The position numbers and the translations under genes are program-made. Shown here piece after piece: positions 33,401 to 38,881 of a stretch of DNA of 64,000 bases. Positions within the stretch are counted from its first letter, which is position 1. Each line of letters begins with the position of its first letter. This DNA is from Cranoglanis bouderius (Eukaryota > Chordata > Actinopteri > Siluriformes > Cranoglanididae), in assembly GCA_023630585.1 (NCBI GenBank), contig CM042566.1, forward strand, positions 9,693,754 to 9,757,753, in the 5' to 3' direction. The notes under the pieces were generated by a model. The model worked only from the letters and a program-made list of their open reading frames with translations, did no database searches and was not told the origin of the DNA.

Positions 33401-35928
33401 AGTAGACACGGTCACGAAGCAGCTTTAAAGAAATACAGATGTAGATTTGAGTCGACATGAGGAAGAAACGTTCAGAGGAACCAGACTCAAAAAGAAACCC
33501 ATCCTTTAGGACAGTGGTAACCAACCCTGTTCCTTGAGATCTACCTTCCTGAAGGCTTTAGCTCCAACCATAATCGTGCCCACCTGACCATCTAATCACT
33601 GCGTTAAGAAGTTCTTGATAGACTAAAACAGGTGTGTTAGATTTTGGTTGGAGATGAAACCTGCAGGAAGGTAGATCTCAAGGAAGAGGCTTGGTGACCA
33701 ATGCTTTAGGGTATCAATGTGTCCATGTGTCCAGACTTTAGGCAAGACTGACTGTTTTTACAGCTGCATTCATTAAACTGGCTCCTTATTTATATAATTT
33801 CATCTCTACAGGCAAAAAGTGTAGGCTTCTAAAGTAAAAAAAAAACGTATATAGTAAATACATTTCTACACAGTTTTTGTGAAAGATATTCAAGTTTTCT
33901 TGATTTTTCATAATTCTTTTGGCAAAATAAATAAATAAATAAATCATCCGCACTGACATCCAAAGCATAATTCCAGTTCACCACGTGTACTGTATATATT
34001 GTACACAGGATAGACATGAGCACAACTCTTGATCCACATGACTCTTACAGGAAACACTTTTTACGCAGTGACACGTCATGAAGTTTCTTGGGCCGTGAAC
34101 AGTTCTGTGCTTGAGAACCCTTCACCCTGAACTCCTCAGCTTTGTCTCATTTGTAAGACATTTTGACAGAATTGACTAGCAAATGAAAAAATAACTGGTC
34201 AGAACCATGCTAGGTCTTAAGATAAATTGAATATGCTGCTATCAGATGTTCCCTGAAACCCTACTGAGACGAGCCATCACGGTAGTTTAGTTAATGACAC
34301 CATCTTAACAGCCAGCTATTTTTGTCCAGAGGAGAACACGGTGAAAGGACTGAGAGGGAGTAGGAGTGACTAAAAGAATGACAAGAATGAGGAAAAAATA
34401 CAAGAAAAACTGCAAGAACGAAAATAACTTCTATCTCCCTCGGACTCTCATCTTTATGAATGCCTAAGTTCCTCCTCCAGCTAATTAATAATATAAAAAA
34501 AATATTCAGGTTTAAAGCAAGATAAGCATTGGAAGAAAACATGAACAGCGTCAGGATAACTATTGTAGGGGGAAAAGAACATGGGTCTATGTAACAGAAT
34601 CACATAGCGCTTAATGAAAAGCAAAATCCAGTCTCCCCCTTCTTGCTGGTTCCACTTCCTACGTCAACACACTGATGAGTAAATCCCATTTGAGCAGATT
34701 ATCAGTTTGGGTGGTAAGAACACCTCCTCAGATGCTGCTGTGTGGTGTAGATTAGATATCCAGCATGCACAATGTTCCCAATTTCAACTTCCTGTTTCTC
34801 TTTCTATATAATCTCCAATTAAATAACTATTAATCCCATTAGTGAGAAATCATGCAGCGAGATCATTATATATTCCGATAGTTGCTTAAAAGTTTATCGT
34901 AGTTTACACTATGATCCGCATTAATGACAGGGTGTCCAGATCCTTGTCTGCTTTTCAAACTTTCATGCTTGCTTTCGGATAGTAAACAGGATTATGGTAT
35001 TACTTTCAAAAAAAACAAAAAAAAAATCTCAAGAAATGATTTCTTGGACAGAAATGATGCGTACCTAGGAAGATTGCTCCTGAATGGAATGCAGGGAGAC
35101 GGCTGAGGTTTTAACTTAAAAAGTTAAAATAAAAAGAAGCTATACTGCATTTCTTACATCACAACTACCAGAAACACATCACAACCATTTCATTAAAGAA
35201 CAGCAGCGTTTAGGATGTGAAGTGCTCTACATTTGAATTGCAGGCACAAACACGTGAGCAAAGGGCTTCAGACAAGGGTGTCGGAGTAGGGTGGGGTTGT
35301 AAACACACGCTGACAGGTACGCACTGGCGTGTATGCTCTGGAAAGATGGTGGCATGCACACATAGATGACTAATCGCACCGAATTCACACGCAAGCTTAA
35401 GAGTGTGAGGACATAACAGAAAATAACTCAGGAATGAGAGATACAAGTCCCAACTGATGCTCAGAAATTTGATTATTTGTGTATTTTTCACTCACATCAT
35501 TGCGATCACTAGTGCACAACCTTAACTGCTTGTCCATCAATGTTTTTTTTCCCCCTTCCTCGTTACTAATCCTCATCCCTATCAAAGAGTAAAAAACACA
35601 GCACAACACCAGCTGAGAGATGACACAAGGTAAAAGTAAGACCATGTGACCAACAACAGGTCAGCAATACTGATAAACACTAGCCTTGACTGCACAGGAT
35701 GGAGTGATAAACAGCGTCTAGCTGTACCTCGGTGTTGTTCTGGGGACTTATCGTGACCCCGTTATTCCCGTCAGACTCTTCGCCGGCTGCTCCCGATCCT
35801 CCTCCTCCTCGGCCGGCATTCCCTCCACCTCCGCTTCCTCCACCATCATCGCCGGGGCTGTCTCCGTTCTCCTGCATCTCATCCAAGGCGATGGTGAACT
35901 GCGCAAGGGTCCGGACCATCTGCAGCAT
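1..35928 (-). CDS. arhgef17: Rho guanine nucleotide exchange factor 17-like gene (12 exons seen, 3' part off window)
   Basis: Family role: Dbl-type exchange factor that loads GTP onto Rho GTPases at the membrane/actin cortex through a DH-PH module. Seen: twelve minus-strand exons, all with AG acceptors and GT donors, joining into 488 residues without a frame break. Residues 1-67 are a low-complexity N-terminus, 68-283 the DH domain (LLDTEQSYVDSL, LCDPSLVDEMF, NIYSAYIDNFLNAKDAV, IKPVQRIPRYELLVK), 284-475 a PH-like domain (KKDRSLFLFSDLLICTTLKR, YKFLWKLPLED), then WDPEFLKA at the left edge. The order and near-identity of these blocks match my memory of vertebrate ARHGEF17 rather than ARHGEF10; no search was run. 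The ~1000-residue N-terminal exon of the long form is absent here, so this models a short isoform. The C-terminal propeller lies left of position 1. Introns range from about 80 bp to 14.3 kb. Whether this is a teleost a or b duplicate cannot be told. Confidence 0.9.
43..2630. other. intron with MITE and old repeat fragments
   Basis: Intron between the last two visible exons. It holds the mariner-like MITE at 384-580, a fragment at about 2020-2085 with an internal inverted repeat around GTGACACTG, and a repeat-like stretch at 2105-2420 that resembles a common fish interspersed element. The minus ORF at 1591-1884 is not recognised and is probably non-coding. Nothing else is seen. Confidence 0.6.
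384..580. mobile_element. mariner-like MITE
   Basis: Starts GGGTGTCCCAAAAGTCTCCA and ends with its inverted copy (TGGAGACTTTTGGGACACC). The same terminal sequence occurs at 38494-38520 next to a transposase-like remnant. No coding capacity. A second motif TACAGTACTGTGCAAAAG at 469-486, shared with 15451-15470, suggests another small repeat inserted inside it. Confidence 0.6.
2631..2838 (-). CDS. arhgef17: arhgef17 exon: post-PH segment before the linker
   Basis: Sixty-nine codons plus one base, residues 406-474: SLDDVIKDLMASVHRELAEK, then QSLAFSMTFLPTKLEL, then FIFEFSSPDARSNFEQAFEE ending AKKKL. The acceptor is TTATCCCAG and the donor GTAATG follows CTTG. PTKLEL, FEF-PDAR and FEQAF-EAK-KL match the family. 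The run AAAAAAAA near the end is a possible slippage site but the frame is intact. Confidence 0.93.
3258..3376 (-). CDS. arhgef17: arhgef17 exon: post-PH helical segment, first part
   Basis: Two bases (completing Gly 366) and 39 codons, residues 367-405: SSQATNRDTIQKTISRLDED, then LSTLGQISKLSETLSFPHQ. The acceptor is CTCCGCAG, the donor GTCAGT. It corresponds to the conserved ARHGEF17 segment with SRLDEDL and SKLSE-L-FPHQ. The exon is separated from the previous one by only about 80 bp. Confidence 0.93.
3460..3545 (-). CDS. arhgef17: arhgef17 exon: PH domain C-terminal part
   Basis: One base (completing Leu 337), 28 codons, one base: residues 338-365, YSAASVIDTSSKYKFLWKL followed by PLEDIEVVK. 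The acceptor is ATTTCAG and the donor GTAAGAACG. The incoming and outgoing phases both fit the neighbours exactly. YKxLWKLPLED is the ARHGEF17 signature near the end of the PH domain. Confidence 0.93.
3546..6576. other. intron with SINE, microsatellites and unclassified DNA
   Basis: Three-kilobase intron in the PH region. It contains a SINE copy (3795-4155), an (AAT)n run at 4885-4909, a poly-A run at 5296-5317 and, at 6385-6480, a tRNA-promoter-like motif (GAGTTCAAATCCC) followed by CCCTAAACCCTAACCC. The remainder is AT-rich with no gene-like ORF. Confidence 0.6.
3795..4155 (-). repeat. tRNA-derived SINE, copy 1 of 3
   Basis: Shares long blocks with 10372-10735 and 14048-14372 (CACACAACAGCTACCAAC, GAAGCCA-C, CATGAGCTCA, GATGGCTGTG). 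At the right end, the minus strand reads GAGTTCGAATCTCG, a good RNA polymerase III B box, so the head is at the right and the element points left. The exact SINE family is not identified. Confidence 0.65.
6577..6686 (-). CDS. arhgef17: arhgef17 exon: PH domain central strands
   Basis: Thirty-six codons plus two bases, residues 301-336: KSVGGKKDRSLFLFSDLLIC then TTLKRKSGSLRRSSMS. The acceptor is a good pyrimidine tract ending TCTGTAG; the donor GTGAGT follows ATGAGTCT, so the last codon is split 2+1. The inner CTGTTCAG at 6643-6650 could mimic an acceptor, but continuous similarity across it shows one exon. KKDRSLFLF-DLLICTTLKRK is a typical PH core. Confidence 0.93.
6824..6874 (-). CDS. arhgef17: arhgef17 micro-exon: PH domain start
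   Basis: Seventeen codons, residues 284-300, ILNPQRKFLRQEMVMEA. The acceptor CTCTCAG is at 6875-6881 and the donor GTAAGC follows GCG at 6824; phase 0 at both ends. RKFLRQEMV corresponds to RRFLRQEMV of other vertebrates. It is too short to appear as an ORF and is recovered by homology and phase. Confidence 0.9.
6875..7764. other. intron with a degenerate GTAA tetranucleotide array
   Basis: Intron between the DH and PH exons. Positions 7150-7425 are dominated by AAGT/GTAA tetramers, many of them GTAAGT. On the gene strand this reads ACTTACTT. The rest is unremarkable. Confidence 0.7.
7150..7425. repeat. degenerate (AAGT)n array
   Basis: About 275 bp of imperfect tetranucleotide repeat (AAGTAAGTAAAGTAAAG and variants) interrupted by short unique words. 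Old, diverged microsatellite in an intron. Confidence 0.85.
7765..7941 (-). CDS. arhgef17: arhgef17 exon: end of DH domain and DH-PH linker helix
   Basis: Fifty-nine codons, residues 225-283: DLLKHTPEDHPDHPHLLDAQ, then KNIKRLAERINKGRR, ending EIEAHIEGVEH. The acceptor follows a pyrimidine-poor GGGTTAG and the donor is GTAAGA; phase 0 at both ends. The long amphipathic helix rich in Glu/Arg is the last DH helix leading into the PH domain. Confidence 0.94.
8088..8180 (-). CDS. arhgef17: arhgef17 exon: DH conserved region 3 (PVQRIPRY)
   Basis: Thirty-one codons, residues 194-224, QSMRENKEKQALGDLM followed by IKPVQRIPRYELLVK. The acceptor is ACATACAG, the donor GTGAGT; phase 0 at both ends. PVQRIPRY is the most conserved DH motif in the Dbl family and forms part of the Rho-binding face. 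Confidence 0.95.
8633..10141 (+). mobile_element. Tc1-like transposon, near-complete (family A)
   Basis: A 1509 bp element beginning CAGGTGCATCTCAATAAATT, ending with its inverse, and flanked by TA at 8631-8632 and 10142-10143, the Tc1 target duplication. The terminal inverted repeats are about 200 bp (8633-8833 and 9944-10141). Each carries an outer and an inner near-repeat (CTCAATAAATTAGAAT and CTCAACAAATTAGAAT), the IR/DR layout known from fish Tc1 elements. It encodes the transposase described separately and lies in an arhgef17 intron on the opposite strand. Confidence 0.92.
8896..9861 (+). pseudogene. Tc1 transposase with one in-frame stop (family A)
   Basis: Reads in one frame for 321 codons from the ATG at 8896 to the TGA at 9859-9861, with a single TGA at 9241-9243 after codon 115. 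N-terminal part: paired-like helix-turn-helix (EAGCSQSAVSKHVNRKLSG) and basic GRKKCGRKR. C-terminal part: DDE catalytic domain with LFSDES (first Asp), FQQDLAPAH (second Asp) and LNPIENLWG (Glu), spaced D-34-E as in Tc1. The length is close to the usual ~340 residues. Family role: cut-and-paste transposition into TA. The stop makes this copy inactive as read, though it is otherwise very well kept. Confidence 0.92.
10372..10735 (-). repeat. tRNA-derived SINE, copy 2 of 3
   Basis: Same family as 3795-4155 and 14048-14372 (ACTACCAACCAGTGAAGA, TAACACACCCGGAGG, CATGAGCTCGAAGATGCTTG). The B-box-like GAGTTTGAACTCATG on the minus strand near 10708-10722 marks the head. Confidence 0.65.
11148..11470 (+). 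mobile_element. family B Tc1-like fragment, left part of a split copy
   Basis: Matches the minus strand of 22381-23953 from the middle of its transposase (ACATTGAAATTTTGGACAC, CCAGCAAACAGTCCAGATCT, AATTTATGGTGGAAATTT) to just past its end (GGAACCAGCTTGATG). Reading frames are broken. Its continuation is at 12425-12612, separated by the family A derivative 11475-12408. Confidence 0.75.
11475..12408 (+). mobile_element. internally deleted Tc1 derivative (family A2), 5'-truncated
   Basis: Close relative of 37081-38175. The right end GATACACCTG is followed by TA (12409-12410). The outer ~150 bp of the left inverted repeat is missing. The transposase N-terminal half is deleted (junction CTCAAAACACC/GTTGCTCAGTGG at about 11590), and the catalytic-Glu segment is also deleted, so DLN runs straight to FVKRKM. 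A later frameshift follows. It is inserted in the family B copy. Confidence 0.82.
12425..12612 (+). mobile_element. family B Tc1-like fragment, right part, ending at a splice donor
   Basis: Matches 23700-23932 (GATTCCATAATTTTT, CTACTTGATCTGGAA, CAGAATGTTCAGCTATTAAA, TTGCTACGAAGT, GATGAACAT). Similarity runs to about 12612, two bases from the GT of the donor of exon 12615-12731. The outer ~45 bp of the expected terminal repeat is absent. Confidence 0.72.
12615..12731 (-). CDS. arhgef17: arhgef17 exon: DH domain, NIYSAYIDNF helix
   Basis: Thirty-nine codons, residues 155-193: FSKEVLANIYSAYIDNF, then LNAKDAVRIAKEAKPAFMK and FLE. It lacks an ATG-initiated ORF of useful length and is found only by splice logic: acceptor CTCAG at 12732-12736, donor GTATGT from 12614 downwards, phase 0 at both ends. 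The donor lies against transposon-derived sequence that ends at about 12612 (see findings). Confidence 0.94.
13582..13629. repeat. (AAAT)n microsatellite
   Basis: About twelve near-perfect AAAT units. Confidence 0.95.
14048..14372 (-). repeat. tRNA-derived SINE, copy 3 of 3
   Basis: Shares TATCACACAACAGCTACCAA, GGCTTCCTTCTGAGACATG, CATACATGAGCTCACAGAAG and GGATGGCTTTGGCATCGTC with the other two copies. The minus-strand ACGAGTTCGGATC near the right end corresponds to the B box. Confidence 0.65.
17351..17817. mobile_element. Tc1-like deletion derivative / MITE (family E)
   Basis: A 467 bp element starting CACTATGGCCAAAAGTATGT and ending with the inverse (ACATACCTTTGGTCATACAGTG), flanked by TA at 17349-17350 and 17818-17819. 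The middle retains scraps of a transposase region (minus strand CAAAGCGAGGTCATGGTTTG), also present in the opposite orientation at 55325-55690. Confidence 0.82.
18605..18787 (-). CDS. arhgef17: arhgef17 exon: DH domain, helices after CR1
   Basis: Sixty-one codons, residues 94-154, beginning SYLKPLKQPESSPLCDPSLV and ending RQTIGDLLVQS. The acceptor is TTGCAG and the donor is GTGAGT right after the TCG codon; both ends are phase 0. The segment PLCDPSLVDEMF-QIPEILEHHELFLEQV is characteristic of ARHGEF17 DH domains. Confidence 0.94.
19480..20216. mobile_element. MITE with ~150 bp inverted arms
   Basis: The left arm 19497-19650 (TTTGAGATCAAAAGATGGAT, GTGTTAAACAACATA, ACCACCCAATTTTTAGG) is repeated inverted at 20008-20150. 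The right edge GCCTTGCCGTTCCAATAGTT resembles a widespread fish Tc1-like terminus. The core 19650-20008 has no useful ORF. Exact ends are uncertain. Confidence 0.72.
20225..20395 (+). repeat. LINE-like 3' end fragment
   Basis: Ends ATGACAAATAAAGCTTTGAAT, resembling the 3' tails of L2/CR1-type LINEs, followed by (AGTT)n. No ORF remains. The class assignment is tentative. Confidence 0.4.
21151..21360. repeat. (CT)n(CA)n tract followed by a GA-rich stretch
   Basis: 21152-21183 is CT then CA dinucleotides. 21283-21358 is purine-rich GAGA/GAAA. It lies just downstream of the DH first exon within the intron. Confidence 0.85.
21380..21457 (-). CDS. arhgef17: arhgef17 exon: start of DH domain (CR1)
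   Basis: Twenty-six codons (DMRRHVMMTLLDTEQSYV then DSLRTLIQ), residues 68-93. The acceptor reads CTGCAG at 21458-21463 and the donor is GTACAG after 21380; both ends are phase 0. This is conserved region 1 of the DH domain, where the acidic/Tyr helix contacts the Rho switch regions. It matches ARHGEF17 almost residue for residue. The exon length is a multiple of three. Confidence 0.93.
21502..21750. repeat. interspersed repeat with CAAAGCAGCTTTACAG core
   Basis: Contains TTAACAATGGACATTGTCAC, CAAAGCAGCTTTACAGAAAT, AGGCGATGGTGGCAAGG, GGAAGAAACCTTGAGAGGAA and CAGACTCAAAAGAGAACCC, a consensus often found in fish genomes, probably the 3' part of a retroelement. A second, more diverged copy is at 33365-33505. 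Confidence 0.6.
22381..23953 (-). mobile_element. Tc1-like transposon, full length but decayed (family B)
   Basis: A 1573 bp element starting CAACCCCTGGCAAAAATTAT and ending with the inverse, flanked by TA (22379-22380 and 23954-23955). The terminal repeats are about 200 bp. The transposase is on the minus strand. Confidence 0.9.
22811..23597 (-). pseudogene. Tc1-like transposase remnant (family B)
   Basis: Minus-strand reading from the ATG at 23595-23597 (MAPTRELSVETMERSVAK, helix-turn-helix GCSQSAVSK) to a TAA at about 22814. Recognisable parts: WSVDDWMKVIFSDET (first Asp), a TAG at 23030-23032, then VIFQDDNASCQRAK (second Asp) and SPDLNPIENLWWKF (Glu). A TGA interrupts the HTH domain and at least one frame change occurs before 23338. 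Inactive. Confidence 0.85.
24437..24481. repeat. (GA)n microsatellite
   Basis: About 45 bp of GA repeat with a few CA interruptions. Confidence 0.95.
25855..26100 (-). pseudogene. non-LTR retrotransposon ORF2 C-terminal remnant
   Basis: Minus-strand translation across two frames gives LQRVVRTTQRIT, then CLTKAARFHKDPSHSAHPLF and SGSSYRSISTWTTQFNDH. The pattern KDPSHP-HPLF...LPSGRRYRSIRTRT-RF is the usual C-terminal tail of fish LINE ORF2 proteins downstream of the reverse transcriptase. Only this tail survives, with a frameshift. LINE clade not determined. Confidence 0.6.
27672..27870. repeat. SINE/LINE-tail repeat
   Basis: Contains CTTGGCAGACTTATTCAGAA, GTTGTTCAAGGACCCAAAG and GGATTTGAACTCGCAACC, a diverged copy of the repeat also seen at 61945-62060. 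GGATTTGAACTC resembles a pol III B box. Confidence 0.55.
27970..30075. repeat. possible older element interrupted by the family C transposon
   Basis: The left edge GGGTGCTTCCACATATGCAG and, inverted, the right edge (GGCACTTTCACACCTATTAG on the minus strand) are similar, suggesting terminal inverted repeats of an older element split by 28250-29797. Low similarity, so tentative. Confidence 0.35.
28250..29797 (+). mobile_element. Tc1-like transposon, full length, decayed (family C, copy 1)
   Basis: A 1548 bp element beginning CTAACCCCATTTCCATAAAA and ending with the inverse, flanked by TA (28248-28249 and 29798-29799). The inverted repeats are about 220 bp. The transposase on the plus strand (about 28600-29500) is broken by many stops and frameshifts; scraps such as LTGLPAVQICLL and a run of T inserted near 29250 are visible. 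Confidence 0.88.
30225..30270. repeat. perfect 21 bp inverted repeat
   Basis: The arm 30225-30245 (GTGATGGGTGAGTGTATTAA plus T) is exactly complemented by 30250-30270, with a 4-base AAAA loop. The right arm is also the start of a family D element end. Confidence 0.95.
30235..31450. mobile_element. fold-back of two family D Tc1-like half-elements
   Basis: 30250-30810 (plus orientation) and 30930-31445 (minus orientation) are inverted copies of the same segment: CAATCAGCCAATCATGTGGC, AAGAGCTTCA-TTAATGTTCAC, TTTACAACC-TGGTGAGCA, TCAGCCAAGAACAGGAATCT. About 120 bp separates them. The same segment occurs at 40745-41160 (minus) and 44165-44675 (plus). The content corresponds to the 5' half of a Tc1-like element with a degraded transposase N-terminus. 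Confidence 0.75.
33365..33505. repeat. diverged copy of the 21502-21750 repeat
   Basis: Shares TTTTTAACAGTAGACACGGT, ACGAAGCAGCTTTAAAGAAA, GAGGAAGAAACGTTCAGAGG and AACCAGACTCAAAAAG with the other copy. Confidence 0.6.
33508..33705. mobile_element. palindromic MITE (Angel-like)
   Basis: The left arm (CCTTGAGATCTACCTTCCTG, TTTAGCTCCAACC) is inverted in the right arm (CAGGAAGGTAGATCTCAAGG, GGTTGGAGATGAAAC). About 200 bp with no coding capacity, similar in plan to Angel-type fish MITEs. Family name tentative. Confidence 0.7.
35728..35928 (-). CDS. arhgef17: arhgef17 alternative first coding exon (short N-terminus)
   Basis: Sixty-seven codons, starting MLQMVRTLAQFTIALDEMQ and followed by an acidic, Gly/Ser/Asn-rich stretch with GGGG runs. 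The start is the ATG at 35926-35928 (G at -3). An in-frame TGA at 35965-35967 lies only 12 codons upstream and no intervening ATG exists, so the reading frame cannot come from an upstream exon unless an unseen acceptor lies between them; none with a pyrimidine tract is visible. The exon ends GAG at 35728 followed by a GTACAG donor in phase 0, which fits the phase-0 acceptor of the next exon 14.3 kb downstream. The segment is far more GC-rich than its surroundings. I do not recognise the peptide from the long ARHGEF17 form. It could also belong to a different short transcript. Confidence 0.62.
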
Positions 35929-36320
35929 CCCAGGGAGCCGCTCCCCGGGGCCTTCTCTCACCAATCACCAGGCTCCTTTTTATTTATTTATTTTTTAAGA
36001 CGAGGCGCCAAAACCAGCAATGGTATAGCAATGTTCTGGTTCTGGATCACTTCCTCAGCCTCCACCAGATCTGAAGGAAGGCGTGTGTGTGTGTTGCCTT
36101 TCTGAGCCTCTTCTATGGCTAATCTGTGGTCTTGGTCCCTCACCCAGGTAGAACAAGTGTCACAGAGAGAGAGAGGAGTAGAGTGAGAGAGAAAGAAGGA
36201 GGGAGAGATGCAGCCTTCCTCTTCTCTCCTCAGCCGGTAATAAGAGGCAGCAGATCGGCAGCAGCGGCTCCGAGCAGCTGAACTATGATTACACTACAGG
36301 CTCGACCAATGGATGCCAGA
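35929..36320 (-). promoter_or_regulatory. putative 5' UTR and promoter of the short arhgef17 transcript
   Basis: Directly upstream of the first coding exon. On the plus strand there is a CCAAT pentamer at 36306-36310 (an inverted CCAAT box for the minus-strand gene), then GC-richer sequence around 36220-36300, then a GA-rich run at 36163-36210 (CT-rich on the gene strand). No TATA box is obvious. A promoter here is inferred from the position, the base composition and the in-frame stop upstream of the ATG. The transcription start is not determined. Confidence 0.35.
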
Positions 36321-37080
36321 TCAGGCGATTCGCTCTATGTTTTTCCAGCAACCTGATGATAATCTGTGCTAAAGGGAGGCTACATTGGAACAGTGATTCA
36401 TAAGAAGCACCCACACATACGAATACAGGAGCAAAACACATTGCAGTGACTCAGCAGCACTTAGAATGTTATGAATGCAACATACACATGCTACTAATAC
36501 AGCAAATTGTTCATGCATAGCTATAGGAAACCTGGCTGAATACCAAATTTACACATGGTACTGACAGCAAATCATGCGCATACCCCCCTCTCTCTCTCGA
36601 ACCCATTCTTCCTTTTTTAAACATTTTCCTCTAAATTGCCTGTAATTATTTTTGGCCACAGCATTATCATCAGGGCACTAAAACATTATTCGCTTTTTAA
36701 AAAAAAATAATAAAAAGAAAGAGCTGTTTTCATTCCTCACTTCAAAACACAGAGAGAAAGACAGCACCACTGCATATTAGGCGTGTGTCGATAATAAGTT
36801 ACATATTTAAGAGCCTTGTTTTTGAGGTATTTAAAGTGCCATTGCTTTGCCTAGATTACACACAAAAGACAGATGCTTACAGCACTATTATTTCTGCAAT
36901 AAGGTAAGCCCAAAAGTTTGACATGGTGGAAAAATCTTTCAGAAATCTTAAATTATTAAATGAATACGTTTTCAAAAATGTTTAAACTATGAGATGGGCA
37001 AATATCGTAAACCCTGTGAAAACTGTTACATAATCATCCTGATATGAAGATGTAATGTCAAGCTGCCCATGGCTATATTA

Positions 37081-38175
37081 CAGGTGCATCTAAAAAAAAT
37101 CAGAATGTCGTAATTTCATTCAAAAAGTGGAACTTTCATATATTTTACATTCATTACACATAAAGTGAAATATTTCGAGCATTTTTTTGTTTTAAATTTG
37201 GTGATTTCGGCTTAAGGCTCATGAAAATTAGACACTGGAAAAATCCACTCTCAAAAATATTGGAATAAAGATTCTAATAATTTATAATCTAAAAATTTAT
37301 AATACGGCAATGTTGACCTGAGAACAGCTGTAGTCAGCTAATTAACTCAAAACACCGTTGCTCAGTGGTCCAAAGTCCTCTTTTGAGATGAAAGTAAATT
37401 TTGCATTTCATTTGGAAATCATGGTCCCAGAGTCTGGAGGAAGAGTGGAGAGGCACAGAATCCAAGTTGCTTGAAGTCCAGTGTGAAGTTTCCACAGTCA
37501 GTGATGATTTGGGGTGCCATGTCATCTGCTGGTGTTGGTCCATTGTGTTTTCTCAAATCGAGAGTCAATGCAGTCGTCTACCAGGAGGTTTTAGAGAACT
37601 TCATGCTTCCATCTGCTGACAAGCTTTATGGAGATGCTGATTTCCTTTTCCAGCAGGACTTGGCACCTGCCCACAGAGCCAAAACTACTAGTAACTGGTT
37701 TGCTGACCATGGTATTACTGTGCTTGATTTGCCAGCAGACGCACCTGACCTGAATTTTGTCAAGAGGAAGATGAGAGACACCAGACCCAACGATACAGAC
37801 GAGCTGAAGGCCGCTATCAAAGCAACCTGGGCTTCCATAACACCTCAGCAGTGCCACAGGCTGATTGCCTCCATGCCACGCAGCACCGATGCAGTAATTC
37901 ATGCACAAGGAGCCCCGACCAAGTACTGAGTGCATAAATTAACATACTTTTCAGAAGGTCGACATTTCTGTATTATAAATTGTTTATTCTAATATTTTGG
38001 CTTTTTTATTTCCATGAGCTGTAAGCCGTAATCATCAAGATTAAAACAAAAAAGGCTTGAAATATTTCACTTTATGTGTAATGAATCTAGAATATATGAA
38101 AGTTCCACTTTTTGAATTAAATTACGGAAAAAAATGACTTTTTCCACGATATTCTAATTTTTTGAGATACACCTG
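37081..38175 (+). mobile_element. internally deleted Tc1 derivative (family A2), complete ends
   Basis: A 1095 bp element from CAGGTGCATCTAAAAAAAAT to TGAGATACACCTG, flanked by TA (37079-37080 and 38176-38177). Inverted repeats of about 170 bp. The transposase N-terminal half is missing (junction CTCAAAACACC/GTTGCTCAGTGG at about 37350), leaving 37471-37929 open. Confidence 0.9.
37351..37929 (+). pseudogene. Tc1 transposase C-terminal remnant lacking the catalytic Glu
   Basis: Open for 152 codons (37471-37929) with FPQSVMIWGAMSSAGVGPLC and FQQDLAPAHRAK (second Asp). The usual SPDLNPIENLWG stretch is reduced to APDLNFVKRKM: seven codons including the third catalytic residue are gone. A TGA replaces the codon before the first Asp region (LLF-stop-DES at about 37384). 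It cannot encode an active enzyme. Confidence 0.88.
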
Positions 38176-38493
38176 TATATTAGTGCACTTGTTCTCATAC
38201 ATTATTGCTTCTATAGTAACAGCTCATTCACATGGACCTGTATGGTGGACAATTCACAAAATCTATGCTTAATAATAAACAGATCAAAAATAAACAAAAT
38301 AGTACACAAGAAGGACATATAATCATTGACGCATTTTAAATAAAGCTTAATTTCTCCAGTCTCCAATGTCAGCACTTTGTAACAGTAAGTTTTCTGCCAA
38401 GAACTAACTTGTCTCACGGATGTTCCACAATATTAAATGTAAGTATAATTGAATAAAAGTGTGGTGTTCTTTAATAAATGAAAAATTGTAACA

Positions 38494-38855
38494 CGGTGTG
38501 TCCCAAAAGTCTCCATACATAGGGGAAATGAACACTTTTAGCAAAATGTCTTCCAAAATGTTTCAGATTTAGTTTCAGATTTATATACAGTATATAAACG
38601 TATAATCATTAATAATATAAGCATTCCCATATCTAGATCAGGAAGCTGTTGCAAGATGTTGCGATGGACATTAATAGGAAACATGGCAAGCACATCACAC
38701 ACGATTATTGCCAAACAACACACACTGCTACCAAACGCATTAACAAATTCTAAAAGACTGGAAGCGTTGCAGACCAACGGAGAAGTGGACGTCCATGAAC
38801 ATCCACTGACGAAGGCACAACTGACGTGGTGCTGGCAAACATAGTCCCCCTATGG
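38494..38855. mobile_element. mariner-like remnant with HTH-like segment
   Basis: Begins GGTGTGTCCCAAAAGTCTCC, like the MITE at 384-580. The region 38650-38845 reads in broken plus frames as a helix-turn-helix linker (pieces resembling TNKFKRTGSV and RRSGRPS). No right terminus is visible. Confidence 0.45.
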
Positions 38856-38881
38856 ACTCCCTGTAGTTAACAAAGCACTAA

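Larger units (their letters stand above)
21458..35727. other. 14 kb intron between the short first exon and the DH domain
   Basis: Mostly mobile DNA: repeat 21502-21750, family B Tc1 22381-23953, (GA)n 24437-24481, LINE remnant 25855-26100, SINE-like tail 27672-27870, nested family C 28250-29797, fold-back 30225-31450, repeat 33365-33505 and MITE 33508-33705. Stretches 23955-25850, 26100-27670, 31450-33365 and 33710-35727 show no gene, RNA or clear element. Confidence 0.6.

Noticed and set aside
35929..35964. Upstream extension of the first exon to a TTG at 35964
   Set aside because: Non-ATG start; the in-frame TGA directly before it and the ATG at 35928 make the ATG the simpler choice.
35732..35998. 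88-codon proline-rich ORF on the plus strand
   Set aside because: Antisense shadow of the Gly-rich arhgef17 first exon.
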